A stretch of 56,400 nt of DNA from Chloroflexi bacterium UBA6622. GTDB lineage: Bacteria > Chloroflexota > UBA11872. The position numbers and the translations under genes are program-made. The notes beneath the pieces are model-generated. The model had not been told where the DNA came from and searched no databases. It was given only the letters and a program-made list of their open reading frames with translations. Below are positions 34,698 through 43,113 of the stretch, one piece after another. The stretch's first letter is position 1. Each line of letters begins with the position of its first letter. The stretch is from positions 16,088 to 72,487 of the forward strand of contig DJHK01000007.1 in the NCBI GenBank assembly GCA_002433065.1. The letters run 5' to 3'.

Positions 34698-35900
34698 ATG
34701 CCCCAAGCCGATCTCCTACCAGACAACCTAGGGTTTTATGGGCCCTATGGAGGACGGTACGTTCCAGAAACTCTGGTCGCGGCGCTGGACGAACTTGAGT
34801 CAGCCTTTAAGAAATACTCTCAAAGCCCATCTTTTCTCCGTGAGCTAAACGAGCTCTTGACGCTATATGCTGGGCGCCCAACTCCGGTCTACTACGCCAG
34901 CCAACTAAGTGCCTCTGTCAAGGGTGCCCCCATATACCTGAAACGAGAGGACCTCGCTCATACAGGCGCCCATAAAATAAACAATGCCCTTGGCCAGGGC
35001 CTTTTGGCACGAGTCAGCGGAAAACCACGCGTCATCGCTGAAACAGGAGCCGGACAACACGGAGTTGCGTCAGCAACCGTATGCGCCATGCTGGGCTTGG
35101 ATTGTGTGGTTTACATGGGAGCAGAAGATGTAGGACGGCAAGCCTTAAATGTTGCCCGCATGGAAGTCTTGGGCGCTGAAGTTATCAGTGTTACGAGCGG
35201 CACCTGCACGCTCAAAGACGCTATTAACGAGGCTCTTCGTGACTGGGTTACCAATGTGGAAAACACGTTTTACCTGTTTGGCTCCGCCACGGGGCCCCAT
35301 CCGTACCCACAAATCGTCCGCGAGTTCCAACGTGTCATTGGTCAGGAGGCGCGGGCTCAAATCACCGAACAAACAGGCCGACTTCCAAGCCATGTCATTG
35401 CCTGCGTCAACGGGGGAAGTAATGCAATTGGCATTTTCGACGCCTTTATCTCCGAGGAATCAGTTGCGCTTATTGGGGTGGAGGCGGGCGGGCGCGGGGA
35501 TTCCCAAGGCAACCATGCCGCGACACTCGCACTGGGCAACCCCGGCATCCTTCACGGGTCACGCAGTCTGTTGTTGCAAGATGATGATGGCCAGGTTTCG
35601 ACAACCCATAGCGTCGCAGCTGGACTTGATTACCCAGGTGTGGGCCCAGAGCACGCTTACCTGCAAGACATTGGGCGAGCTACTTACGCATCAGTTACTG
35701 ACGCTCAAGCCATGGACGCCCTGCGACTGCTAGCTAAGACCGAAGGGATTATTGCGGCCCTAGAAAGTGCTCACGCTGTAGCTTACGCGGTTGCTCTAGC
35801 CCCCCAACTAGATCCAAATGACCTCGTCCTTGTAAACCTTTCCGGGCGCGGGGATAAAGACATGGAAACAATCGCCGCCGATCACAAAAGCCGCAGATGA
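34698..35900 (+). CDS. trpB: Tryptophan synthase beta subunit
   Basis: PLP enzyme joining indole and serine. It is 400 residues. PLP lysine Lys93 in KREDLAHTGAHKINNALGQ, preceded by GRPTPVYYASQL; ETGAGQHGVASATVCA, the phosphate-binding CVNGGSNAIGIF and HSVAAGLDYPGVGPEHAYL are all canonical TrpB1 motifs. ATG 34698 starts three bases after the lipoprotein stop. Overlaps trpA by four bases. Confidence 0.97.
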   Translation: MPQADLLPDNLGFYGPYGGRYVPETLVAALDELESAFKKYSQSPSFLRELNELLTLYAGRPTPVYYASQLSASVKGAPIYLKREDLAHTGAHKINNALGQGLLARVSGKPRVIAETGAGQHGVASATVCAMLGLDCVVYMGAEDVGRQALNVARMEVLGAEVISVTSGTCTLKDAINEALRDWVTNVENTFYLFGSATGPHPYPQIVREFQRVIGQEARAQITEQTGRLPSHVIACVNGGSNAIGIFDAFISEESVALIGVEAGGRGDSQGNHAATLALGNPGILHGSRSLLLQDDDGQVSTTHSVAAGLDYPGVGPEHAYLQDIGRATYASVTDAQAMDALRLLAKTEGIIAALESAHAVAYAVALAPQLDPNDLVLVNLSGRGDKDMETIAADHKSRR

Positions 35901-36685
35901 ATCGCATCGACGCCCGCTTCAAGCTGTTGAAACAGCAAAGACGGATGCTTCTGGCTCCATTTGTCACTGTGGGATACCCAAACATCTCCACTTCTAGAGA
36001 TCTTGCACTTGGCTACGTGGAAGCTGGTGCTGACATGCTGGAAGTGGGCGTACCCTTTAGTGATCCCATCGCTGACGGACCGACGGTACAAGCAGCTTCC
36101 CAAATTGCCCTCGATGGTGGCACTCGCTTGATCCATGCCTTTGATCTGATCGCCGACATACGCGCCAAGACAGAGATTCCAGTGCTCCTAATGGGTTATG
36201 CCAACCCATTCATGCACCACGGATTTCCTGAACTCGCCGATGACCTAGCAGCCTCTGGAGCTGATGGACTCATAACGCCAGATTTCCTTCCAGAACACGC
36301 TGATGACCTAGAAGCCTTAACCGCAGAAAAAAACATACATCTGATTCGTTTTGCCGCTCCAACCACATCGCAGAAAAGGCTCGAGCATATCGCGGCGGGC
36401 GCCCAAGGCTTCCTTTACTGTGTGAGCGTGGCAGGGGTTACCGGAAGCCGCGCCGACCTGAACCCCTTGTTACCTGATTTTTTGGCACGGGTTGAAGGGG
36501 TCACTTCGACTCCTCGAATGGTTGGGTTTGGAATCTCCACGCCCCAACACGTTCGCTCGCTCCGAGGGCACGCTGAAGGAGTGATCGTCGCAAGCAAGTT
36601 AATAGACATTGTCCAATCGAGCACTACAAAAACGGCTGTTTCAACAGCAAGTAGGTACGTCAGCGAGCTTGTTGACGCCACGTGA
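35897..36685 (+). CDS. trpA: Tryptophan synthase alpha subunit
   Basis: Releases indole from indole-3-glycerol phosphate and channels it to TrpB. TIM barrel of 262 residues: LEVGVPFSDPIADGPTVQAAS (catalytic Glu and Asp), PVLLMGYANPF, DGLITPDFLPEHADD, LIRFAAPTTSQKRL and GFLYCVSVAGVTGSR. Starts by ATG overlapping trpB; ends GTGA with the hydrolase gene. Confidence 0.97.
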   Translation: MNRIDARFKLLKQQRRMLLAPFVTVGYPNISTSRDLALGYVEAGADMLEVGVPFSDPIADGPTVQAASQIALDGGTRLIHAFDLIADIRAKTEIPVLLMGYANPFMHHGFPELADDLAASGADGLITPDFLPEHADDLEALTAEKNIHLIRFAAPTTSQKRLEHIAAGAQGFLYCVSVAGVTGSRADLNPLLPDFLARVEGVTSTPRMVGFGISTPQHVRSLRGHAEGVIVASKLIDIVQSSTTKTAVSTASRYVSELVDAT

Positions 36686-37572
36686 TCTGGTTGTTCCTTA
36701 CCGCGATCTTGCTAGCCCTCTCTATCGTTGCCTTCATCGTCATCAAAACGGCATGGACCGTGACTCACCCAAACAGGAACTGGCGGCCCATCGGGTGGGA
36801 GGCCTCGCCGTTAGAACTGAATGAAACAACCTTTGTATCTGGAGATGGCGTGCTGCTTTATGGCGCATTTAAAGTTCACCCTCAGCCTGTGGCTACTGTT
36901 TTGTGCGTCCATGGTCTAGGTGCCAACAAAAGTGCCCTTGAATGGCGCGCGCATCGCCTCTACAAACGAGGCTTTTCAGTATTTTTGTTCGACCTACGAG
37001 GCTGCGGGAAATCCTCGGGGCGTGTCACCACGGGGGGGGTCCGCGAGATGGATGACATCGAGGCCGCCCTTGAGGCCTGTCTTAGACACCCCGCTTTATC
37101 AATAGCTCCGATCGTTGCCCTCGCTGATTCCATGGGCGCAACCGCGACACTGAATGTCGCTGCGGCCAGAAGCGAAATCAAGGCCATCTTCAGCGACGCA
37201 GCCTTTGCCTCCATGACGACAGCGATTCAATGGGGTTTCACGAAGCACACAGGGCTGCCAGCGTGGCCATTCCAAAAACCAGTTGTCCTCCTTGCAGAAG
37301 CACTATCGAGAACACGAATCCGCGATGCTTCCGCCCTGAACACTATCGGGAGCATCACTCCTGGCCATGTATATCTTGCACACGGCCTCCGTGATTCGAT
37401 CGTTCCGCCGTCAGACGCTCGGCTACTCTTCGATCAAGCTAACCAACCGAAACACCTCTGGGTCGTTCCAGAGGCCGGCCATGTGGTCGGCGCATATGTC
37501 GAGCCTGAAGCTTATGCTGATCGAGTAGCAAAGTTCTTTCGCGAAGCCACAGTTAACACAACAAACATCTAG
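36682..37572 (+). CDS. Membrane-anchored alpha/beta hydrolase, last gene of the trp operon
   Basis: A 296-residue protein with an N-terminal membrane anchor (residues 2-26, IWLFLTAILLALSIVAFIVIK) and an alpha/beta hydrolase domain. Oxyanion region LCVHGLGANKSALEW; nucleophile elbow ALADSMGATA, where the first glycine of GxSxG is Ala; acid in GLRDSIVPPSDA; His in VPEAGHVVGAYV. It resembles BEM46/YtfL-type esterases. Substrate unknown. The GTG start overlaps the trpA TGA, and it ends only two bases from the convergent SRPBCC gene, so no separate terminator fits between. Confidence 0.85.
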   Translation: MIWLFLTAILLALSIVAFIVIKTAWTVTHPNRNWRPIGWEASPLELNETTFVSGDGVLLYGAFKVHPQPVATVLCVHGLGANKSALEWRAHRLYKRGFSVFLFDLRGCGKSSGRVTTGGVREMDDIEAALEACLRHPALSIAPIVALADSMGATATLNVAAARSEIKAIFSDAAFASMTTAIQWGFTKHTGLPAWPFQKPVVLLAEALSRTRIRDASALNTIGSITPGHVYLAHGLRDSIVPPSDARLLFDQANQPKHLWVVPEAGHVVGAYVEPEAYADRVAKFFREATVNTTNI

Positions 37573-37574
37573 CG

Positions 37575-38081
37575 CTAAATCGACTCATCCCAACGCTTAG
37601 ACCGGTCATCGCTTTCGAAGTCTGGGGTGCTGTACGCCTCGGACTCAAGAAACTCTTTGAGCTTAGTCAGCGCCACAGTCATCACAAGATTGGCGTCTTT
37701 TGCAGGACTCCGAAAACCAAGGAACCCTCCGCCCTTCTCATCCAACTGCAGCACCCAATCAACCTCTGTGCCCGTTAACGAGGGTTTAATTTGTACCGTC
37801 GCGGAATGGGGACGAAACTCCGCATACTTGGACGGAAGCCTATAAGTCAGCACACGCCCAGGTTCAAACTCAAGAATTTCAATTTCAGCCTCTGCTGCAC
37901 CTTTAATCAAGACCTTTGATCCAGCAGTTATCTCACCCTCACTTACCTTGCTCAGGTCGGTGACGCCCGGAAACCACTTCACGAGCACCGATTTGTCAGT
38001 CCAAGCCTCCCACGCTACATCAGGATCAGTGTGAATAAATTGTTCCGACCGAAGCCCGGACACTACACGTTGCGAGGACAT
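37575..38081 (-). CDS. SRPBCC (START/AHSA1-like) domain protein
   Basis: A 168-residue ligand-binding fold protein: N-terminal strand and helix SEQFIHTDPDVAWEAWTDKSVLVKWF, a central beta-sheet (VLIKGAAEAEIEILEFEPGRVLTYRL, TVQIKPSLTGTEVDWVLQL) and a long C-terminal helix (NLVMTVALTKLKEFLES). Typical of SRPBCC/AHSA1 proteins, which bind hydrophobic molecules or act as co-chaperones. Function unassigned. Convergent with the trp operon. Confidence 0.83.
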   Translation of the reverse strand: MSSQRVVSGLRSEQFIHTDPDVAWEAWTDKSVLVKWFPGVTDLSKVSEGEITAGSKVLIKGAAEAEIEILEFEPGRVLTYRLPSKYAEFRPHSATVQIKPSLTGTEVDWVLQLDEKGGGFLGFRSPAKDANLVMTVALTKLKEFLESEAYSTPDFESDDRSKRWDESI

Positions 38082-38185
38082 TAACGTTTTCCCCTAAGAA
38101 AAGGCTTTTCGCAGATGCTTGCATGGTACGTGTCTGCAGCGCCGCTGACATCTAGAAGCTCCTCAAGCGCAGGTAAACTCTCTGC

Positions 38186-38273
38186 GGAGGGGTGCCCGAG
38201 CGGCTTAAGGGGCTCGTCTCGAAAACGAGTAGGGGGAAACCCCACGTGGGTTCGAATCCCACCCTCTCCGCCA
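38186..38273 (+). tRNA. tRNA-Ser (anticodon CGA)
   Basis: A class II tRNA with a long variable arm (TAGGGGGAAACCCCA). Acceptor GGAGGGG pairs with CCTCTCC (one G-T), discriminator G; anticodon stem CTCGT/ACGAG with loop CTCGAAA and anticodon CGA at 38220-38222; T-arm GTGGG-TTCGAAT-CCCAC. CCA is encoded at 38271-38273. Confidence 0.95.
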
Positions 38274-38316
38274 AAATCAAACCTTTGCCGTCTACCGCTT
38301 GATAGCATCAGCCACC

Positions 38317-38401
38317 GGAGAGGTCGCATAGTGGCTTAGTGCGCACGCCTGGAAAGCGTGTAGGGGGAAACCCCACGTGGGTTCGAATCCCACCCTCTCC
38401 G
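38317..38401 (+). tRNA. tRNA-Ser (anticodon GGA)
   Basis: Second class II tRNA, 43 bases after the first. Acceptor GGAGAGG pairs with CCTCTCC perfectly, discriminator G; anticodon stem CACGC/GCGTG with loop CTGGAAA and anticodon GGA; the variable arm, T-arm and acceptor 3' strand are identical to the upstream tRNA-Ser(CGA). CCA is not fully encoded (CCG follows). Confidence 0.95.
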
Positions 38402-38434
38402 CCGATAACGAAGAGGCTACTTGGTGGAGCGAAC

Positions 38435-38590
38435 ATGCCTGCAAAGACCATCCTGACAGCAGAACAGCTCTCTGCTGGCTTTACCACCCAGGCCCTGCCC
38501 CGTCGATCAGCAGTGGGATTCGGCCTGGCCACAAAATACCCAGCTCCACCGTCTGTTAGCCCGAAAATGAGGATGGCCTTGCGGTCATGA
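38435..38590 (+). CDS. Possible small ORF downstream of tRNA-Ser
   Basis: A 51-residue frame starting MPAKTILTAEQLSAGF with GGTGGAG about five bases upstream. The rest is not family-like (RRSAVGFGLATKYPAPPSVSP). It could be a small protein or a chance frame; no homologue recognised. Confidence 0.2.
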   Translation: MPAKTILTAEQLSAGFTTQALPRRSAVGFGLATKYPAPPSVSPKMRMALRS

Positions 38591-38918
38591 GCCAGTCACT
38601 CGACTACAGGCTTCATAAAGGAATAAACGAATTGTTTCAGGGAGAGCTTCCCACCCAGGTCTTATCGTCCCAGGCCGCATGAACTACGAACTGCAATAGT
38701 TGGTATAAACAGGCGTTAGTCAAAGTGACACCCGCATAGCCGCGACCAAAACCTCGGCTACCGGAATGGGTAGCGCCTAAGATATCACCACACTGGAGTT
38801 GGAAAGATTACGACACCGTGGTTTTCGACGATGGGAAAACCCAATTCATTTCCAGGGTTTCCAAGATAGTCACTGTTCAACAGATGGAAGGCTGGCACAT
38901 AACCATTCAAACAAAGGC
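38591..38918. other. Non-coding stretch upstream of the iron transporter
   Basis: No gene or tRNA seen. It holds a short partial inverted repeat (GGGAAAACCC and GGGTTTCC near 38833-38861) of unclear meaning. The promoter and operators of the iron transporter begin right after it. Confidence 0.35.
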
Positions 38919-38946
38919 TTGTGTTAGTCAGGGCTAATGCTACTAT
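38919..38946 (+). promoter_or_regulatory. Predicted promoter of the iron transporter operon
   Basis: TTGTGT at 38919-38924 and TACTAT at 38941-38946 with 16 bases between. The -35/spacer region overlaps the first palindrome and the -10 enters the second, as expected for repression by a protein bound there. Confidence 0.4.
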
Positions 38947-38982
38947 TAGTCCGCACTAATCCTTTTATTAGTACAGGCTAAT
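38923..38982. promoter_or_regulatory. Three-site operator array with 22-bp period
   Basis: Three 16-bp imperfect palindromes: GTTAGTCAGGGCTAAT (38923), ATTAGTCCGCACTAAT (38945) and ATTAGTACAGGCTAAT (38967). Starts are exactly 22 bases apart and the spacers are six unrelated bases, so all three lie on nearly the same DNA face. Half-sites ATTAG/CTAAT recall DtxR/IdeR/MntR-type metal boxes (TTAG...CTAA), which suits the downstream iron-binding protein. The regulator is not in the window. Confidence 0.75.
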
Positions 38983-38999
38983 CCGAAACCGAGGTACTC

Positions 39000-40202
39000 T
39001 TGAGTAACGCAACTACACCACGCCTAAATAGACGCCGATTGCTTGGCTTTTCCGCCGCAAGCATCTCCACAGTTGCACTCGCGGCATGCGGAGGTCGACC
39101 TGAAGGAAGTAGGCCATCAACAGCCGCAACGTCTGCGCCTGCTGAACCACAGGTCGTCGAAAAAGTCGTAACGGTAGAAAAGATCAAGGAAGTTCCAGTT
39201 GAAAAGGTCGTAACCGTCGACAAAATCAAAGAAATTCCGGTCGAAGTCGAAAAACGTGTCGAAGTCGTAAAGACACCCCAGACGCTTACCCTGTACTCAG
39301 GCCGTAGCGAAAAGCTTGTCTCCCCCATTCTTAAAGCCTTTGAAAAGTCCACAGGGATCGACATCCGGGTCAAGTACGCCAAATCAGCAGCCTTAGCCGC
39401 TACCCTTATGGAGGAAGGCGACAGATCACCAGCTGACGTGTTCTATGCGCAGGACCCCGGAGCACTGGGATCTGTCGAGTCTCTGTTGGACAAGCTTCCC
39501 GAAGGCCTGACAAGCCGGGTTCCCGCATGGGCCCAAAACCCCAACGGCTTATGGGTTGGCATCACCGGACGTGCCCGAACAGTGGTCTACAACACCGAAA
39601 AGCACAAGGAAGCAGATCTACCCGACGACATGTGGGGCTTCACAGAACCATCATGGAAAGGCCGTATCGGCTGGGCGCCGACAAATTCTTCATTCCAAAC
39701 CATGGTGACCGCCATGCGCGTATTGTGGGGTGAAGCTAAAGCCGAAGAGTGGCTCCGTGGCATTCAGGCCAACGAGCCGATCGTCTACCCTAAGAACACA
39801 CCCCAGGTAGCCGCGGCAGGAGCTGGTGAAATCGATGTCGGATTTGTTAACCACTACTACCTGCATCGGGCCCTGGCCGAAAAGGGGGACAGCTTCCCAG
39901 CTCGTAATTACCACGTTCGCTCCGGAGGAGCGGGAGCCCTCATCATGGTCTCAGGCGCCGGCATCTTGAAGACCGCCCGGAATCCTGAGACGTCAGCCAA
40001 GCTACTAACCTACTTGCTATCGGACAGCACCCAAAAGAACTTTGCTTCGACGACGTATGAGTACCCGCTCGTACCAGGCGTGGCAGAGCACAAAGGCGTG
40101 ACACCCTTAGCTGCGATAAAGCACCCTTCCGTTTCCCTTGCAGACCTCGCGGACATTAAAGGTTCGCAGGACCTACTGAGGAAAGTCGGGGCTCTCGCTT
40201 AG
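39000..40202 (+). CDS. Ferric-iron ABC transporter substrate-binding lipoprotein (FbpA/FutA-like)
   Basis: A 400-residue extracytoplasmic iron-binding protein. The signal has three arginines (NRRRLLGFS), suggesting Tat export, and a lipobox LAAC with Cys30. Residues 53-80 are a tandem 14-residue repeat (VEKVVTVEKIKEVP, then VEKVVTVDKIKEIP) forming a charged linker. The family-1 binding fold follows (LTLYSGRSEKLVSPILKAFEKSTGI), with the adjacent tyrosine pair in VGFVNHYYLHRAL that co-ordinates Fe(III) in FbpA proteins. Start TTG at 39000 with GAGG five bases upstream. Followed by the permease 15 bases later. Confidence 0.9.
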   Translation: MSNATTPRLNRRRLLGFSAASISTVALAACGGRPEGSRPSTAATSAPAEPQVVEKVVTVEKIKEVPVEKVVTVDKIKEIPVEVEKRVEVVKTPQTLTLYSGRSEKLVSPILKAFEKSTGIDIRVKYAKSAALAATLMEEGDRSPADVFYAQDPGALGSVESLLDKLPEGLTSRVPAWAQNPNGLWVGITGRARTVVYNTEKHKEADLPDDMWGFTEPSWKGRIGWAPTNSSFQTMVTAMRVLWGEAKAEEWLRGIQANEPIVYPKNTPQVAAAGAGEIDVGFVNHYYLHRALAEKGDSFPARNYHVRSGGAGALIMVSGAGILKTARNPETSAKLLTYLLSDSTQKNFASTTYEYPLVPGVAEHKGVTPLAAIKHPSVSLADLADIKGSQDLLRKVGALA

Positions 40203-40217
40203 GTTTCTCTTTCCATC

Positions 40218-41837
40218 ATGCCGCTAACTACATCGCTGGAACGGGGACGTGCGCCCCTCGCCGTTTCCGTTCCGGCGATAGCGGTAACCCTTGTTTTACT
40301 CGCACCTATTGCCTACCTCGTTATCCGCGCCGCTGGATCCGCTGATAGCCTGATTCCCTTCCTATGGCGGCCCCGCATTGGTGCCGTTGCGCTTCGAACC
40401 TTTGCGCTCGTCGTCTCAGTAACCGTGAGCGCCACCATCCTCGGCACTGCAATTGCATGGTTACTAACCCGAACCAACCTCCCATGGCGACGAGCATGGA
40501 TCTTGCTCACGGCAATCCCCCTCGTGATCCCGAGCTTCGTCTACGCACTCGTCATAACCACCGCGCTTAGCCCTCGTGGCCTCGTCCAAAAAATGCTGGA
40601 GCCAGCTCTAGGCATCACCGAGTTACCCTCGATCTACGGATTCCCTGGCGCTTTCATCTCCCTAACCCTGCTCACCTATCCCTACGTCCTTCTGCCAACA
40701 CGAGCCGCTCTCACCAACCTCGATCCTGCAATGGAAGAGGCCAGTCGAACATTAGGACGCGGAACCCTAAAAACCTTTACCTCAATAACTCTTCCTGCAT
40801 TACGGCCAGCGACCGCAGCCGGGGCGCTCTTGGTCGCGCTCTACACGCTCTCCGACTTCGGTGCCGTCTCACTGCTTCGCTGGGAAACCTTCACCTATGC
40901 CATCTTCAACCAATACGAAGCAGCCTTCGACCGCGCTCTGGCAGCCGCCTTATCCCTTGTTTTGGCAATCACAGCCATTGGACTCGTTGGGATCGAAGGC
41001 TGGACACGGGGTCGAGGCCGGTACCACTCGATTGGCCCAGGTTCGCCTCAAATCGGCCTGACGCACAACCTTAAACATTGGCGATGGCCCGCCACGGGCA
41101 TGATCGCCATTATTTCCTTTGCGACCACAATAGGCCCAATGGCGGTGCTGTCCTACTGGATTGTCCAAGGGGCCATGGCAGGCGAGTCATTCGGCGATCT
41201 CGGGGAACCGCTATTGAACTCTCTGACTACTGCGCTCCTTGCCGCCGCCGCCCTCACGGCAGTGGCCTTTCCACTCGCATTATTTATCGTCCGTTACCCT
41301 GGAAAACTATCCGCAATGATCGAAAGAACCACATACATTGGCTTTGCGTTACCAGGCATCACGGTAGCAATCGCCCTCGTGTTTCTTGGTGTTCATATCC
41401 TGTACCCGATTTATCAAACGCTCCTACTACTCATCATTGCGTACACAGTCCTATTCCTCCCAACCACGCTCGGGTCGATTCGTTCGGGCATCCTCCAATT
41501 AAATCCCCGAATTGAAGAAGCGGCGAGAACCCTTGGAAAAACGCGCTTGCAAGTACTACTGAAGATCACCATCCCACTCGTCCGCGGCAGCATGTTCGCG
41601 GGCGCAGCCATGGCTTTCCTGTTAACCATGAAAGAGTTGCCAGCCACCCTCGTCCTAGGCCCAATGGACTTCCGAACACTAGCGACCGTCACATGGGCCG
41701 CAACATCCGAGTCATTTTTTGCTAGCGCCGCAGCATCTTCACTCATGCTTATCGTGGTAACAGCCGTTCCCTTAGCCCTGATACTCTCCCGAGGCCCTCA
41801 CCGATCAGGCCCTCAGGTCACGCACCAGACCAGCTGA
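40218..41837 (+). CDS. Ferric-iron ABC transporter permease, two fused domains (FbpB-like)
   Basis: A 539-residue permease with about 12 spans, two fused BPD_transp_1 units. Each carries an EAA loop for contact with the ATPase: EEASRTLGRGTLKTFTSITLP near residue 174 and EEAARTLGKTRLQVLLKITIP near residue 433. This fused arrangement is typical of FbpB/SfuB iron permeases. No ATP-binding subunit gene follows; the next gene is convergent, so the ATPase must be encoded elsewhere. Confidence 0.92.
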   Translation: MPLTTSLERGRAPLAVSVPAIAVTLVLLAPIAYLVIRAAGSADSLIPFLWRPRIGAVALRTFALVVSVTVSATILGTAIAWLLTRTNLPWRRAWILLTAIPLVIPSFVYALVITTALSPRGLVQKMLEPALGITELPSIYGFPGAFISLTLLTYPYVLLPTRAALTNLDPAMEEASRTLGRGTLKTFTSITLPALRPATAAGALLVALYTLSDFGAVSLLRWETFTYAIFNQYEAAFDRALAAALSLVLAITAIGLVGIEGWTRGRGRYHSIGPGSPQIGLTHNLKHWRWPATGMIAIISFATTIGPMAVLSYWIVQGAMAGESFGDLGEPLLNSLTTALLAAAALTAVAFPLALFIVRYPGKLSAMIERTTYIGFALPGITVAIALVFLGVHILYPIYQTLLLLIIAYTVLFLPTTLGSIRSGILQLNPRIEEAARTLGKTRLQVLLKITIPLVRGSMFAGAAMAFLLTMKELPATLVLGPMDFRTLATVTWAATSESFFASAAASSLMLIVVTAVPLALILSRGPHRSGPQVTHQTS

Positions 41838-41920
41838 CAAGCTCGAGAAACGCCGTCCCCACCATGGGAATTTCGACCAAAGCCCCGATCTAGAATCCCA
41901 TCTAGCAACGACTTACCATC

Positions 41921-41952
41921 GGGGATGGTGCCGACCTAACGGCACCATCCCC
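41921..41952. terminator. Strong hairpin between convergent operons
   Basis: A perfect 13-bp stem, GGGGATGGTGCCG with CGGCACCATCCCC, and a 6-base loop. It lies between the ends of the permease and the convergent Gfo/Idh/MocA gene. There is no T-tract after it on the plus strand (AAAA follows), nor on the minus strand, so it may be an mRNA 3' end stabiliser or a bidirectional, U-independent terminator. Confidence 0.6.
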
Positions 41953-41977
41953 AAAACTGCCCGCTTAGTCAGCGCCC

Positions 41978-43024
41978 CTACACCCAACCGTGCTCAGTAG
42001 TAATTGGAGCTCCATTGGGTTGGTACGTCCAGTCAAGACCCGACTCCAACACAACCTCTTCCCGCGTTATGGCCGATTCCTCAGCCGCAAACAAGATCTC
42101 CATAATTTGCCGACCGTATCGACCACCAGTTGCCGGTTCAATATCCTTCTCGATCGACTCGGCAAACGCCTTCCACTCGTTTGTCATCGGAGCTGGAGGA
42201 TCCTCAAACGGTCGATCCTCCCACTTGTCACCTTTCCCAACCCGTACGTACTGTTCCCCGTGCTCGCTAAAACGCAGGCTTCCGTTTGCACAAATAATCT
42301 GGCACGAATAGTCAGGACCACCGTCCGCATACCCAACCGAAACCGCGACACCCGCCGTGCCATTCTTGTACCGAATAAACGCGGTCGCAGAATCATCTCC
42401 CGCCTGATAATGCGCTCGAGTTCCAATAGAAGCAGAAACAGACATCGCCTGAGAGGCCATCATCCACGTCAACCTGTCCACCACATGAACACCATTACAT
42501 ATCCACATCCCACCACCGTGATAGCGGCTTCGATACTGTGGCCTCCTCGATTCAATTGTCCAGTTCTTGGACATGTAACAAACCCCGGTAATCACCGGGC
42601 CCAGTTCACCTGAATCAAGAATCGCCTTCGCCGCAAGACTGGTGCCGTAAAAATGCTGGCTCAATCCGACCATGAGCTTTCGCTGGTTCGCACCAGCAGC
42701 AGCAATCATGTCGTCGCACTGTTCCAAGCTCAGCGCCATCGGCTTTTCAACTAATACGTGCTTGCCCGCATTCAGAGAGTCAACCGTCAAACGATGGTGT
42801 AGTTGATGACCAAGCACTACGGCAACCGCATCAACCTCATCATCATCGAGCAACTCAGTATGGGAGCTGTATCCCTTAGGAATACCGTAGGTCTCCATGT
42901 ATTGCTTTCGGGGCTCTTCAAACAAATCGGCAACCGCGACGATCTGCACATCATCGAGGGTGGCGATGGCATCACAATGGGATCTGGCAATCCCCCCTAA
43001 ACCGATAATTCCGACGTTCAACAC
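41978..43024 (-). CDS. Gfo/Idh/MocA family oxidoreductase
   Basis: A 348-residue predicted NAD(P)-dependent oxidoreductase: NVGIIGLGGIARSHCDAI Rossmann loop, EKP motif in VLVEKPMALSLEQC, and the C-terminal domain with GGGMWICNGVHVVDRLTWM. GTG at 43024 with AAGGA upstream is preferred because the Rossmann strand begins there; ATG 43054 is an alternative. Last gene of the minus-strand run from threonine aldolase. Substrate unknown. Confidence 0.88.
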   Translation of the reverse strand: MLNVGIIGLGGIARSHCDAIATLDDVQIVAVADLFEEPRKQYMETYGIPKGYSSHTELLDDDEVDAVAVVLGHQLHHRLTVDSLNAGKHVLVEKPMALSLEQCDDMIAAAGANQRKLMVGLSQHFYGTSLAAKAILDSGELGPVITGVCYMSKNWTIESRRPQYRSRYHGGGMWICNGVHVVDRLTWMMASQAMSVSASIGTRAHYQAGDDSATAFIRYKNGTAGVAVSVGYADGGPDYSCQIICANGSLRFSEHGEQYVRVGKGDKWEDRPFEDPPAPMTNEWKAFAESIEKDIEPATGGRYGRQIMEILFAAEESAITREEVVLESGLDWTYQPNGAPITTEHGWV

Positions 43025-43113
43025 GGTACCCGGTCCTTCATTACAGCATGACAATTCGGCACCCCAGCCTAGGCGATTCCGTGAAGTGACGAAAATTCAA
43101 CGACCGCCGTCGA

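Noticed and set aside
38081..38532. Minus-strand frames (GGEGGIRTHVGFPPTRF) across the tRNA-Ser genes
   Set aside because: These repeated peptides are the well-known false translation of tRNA-Ser genes on the opposite strand.
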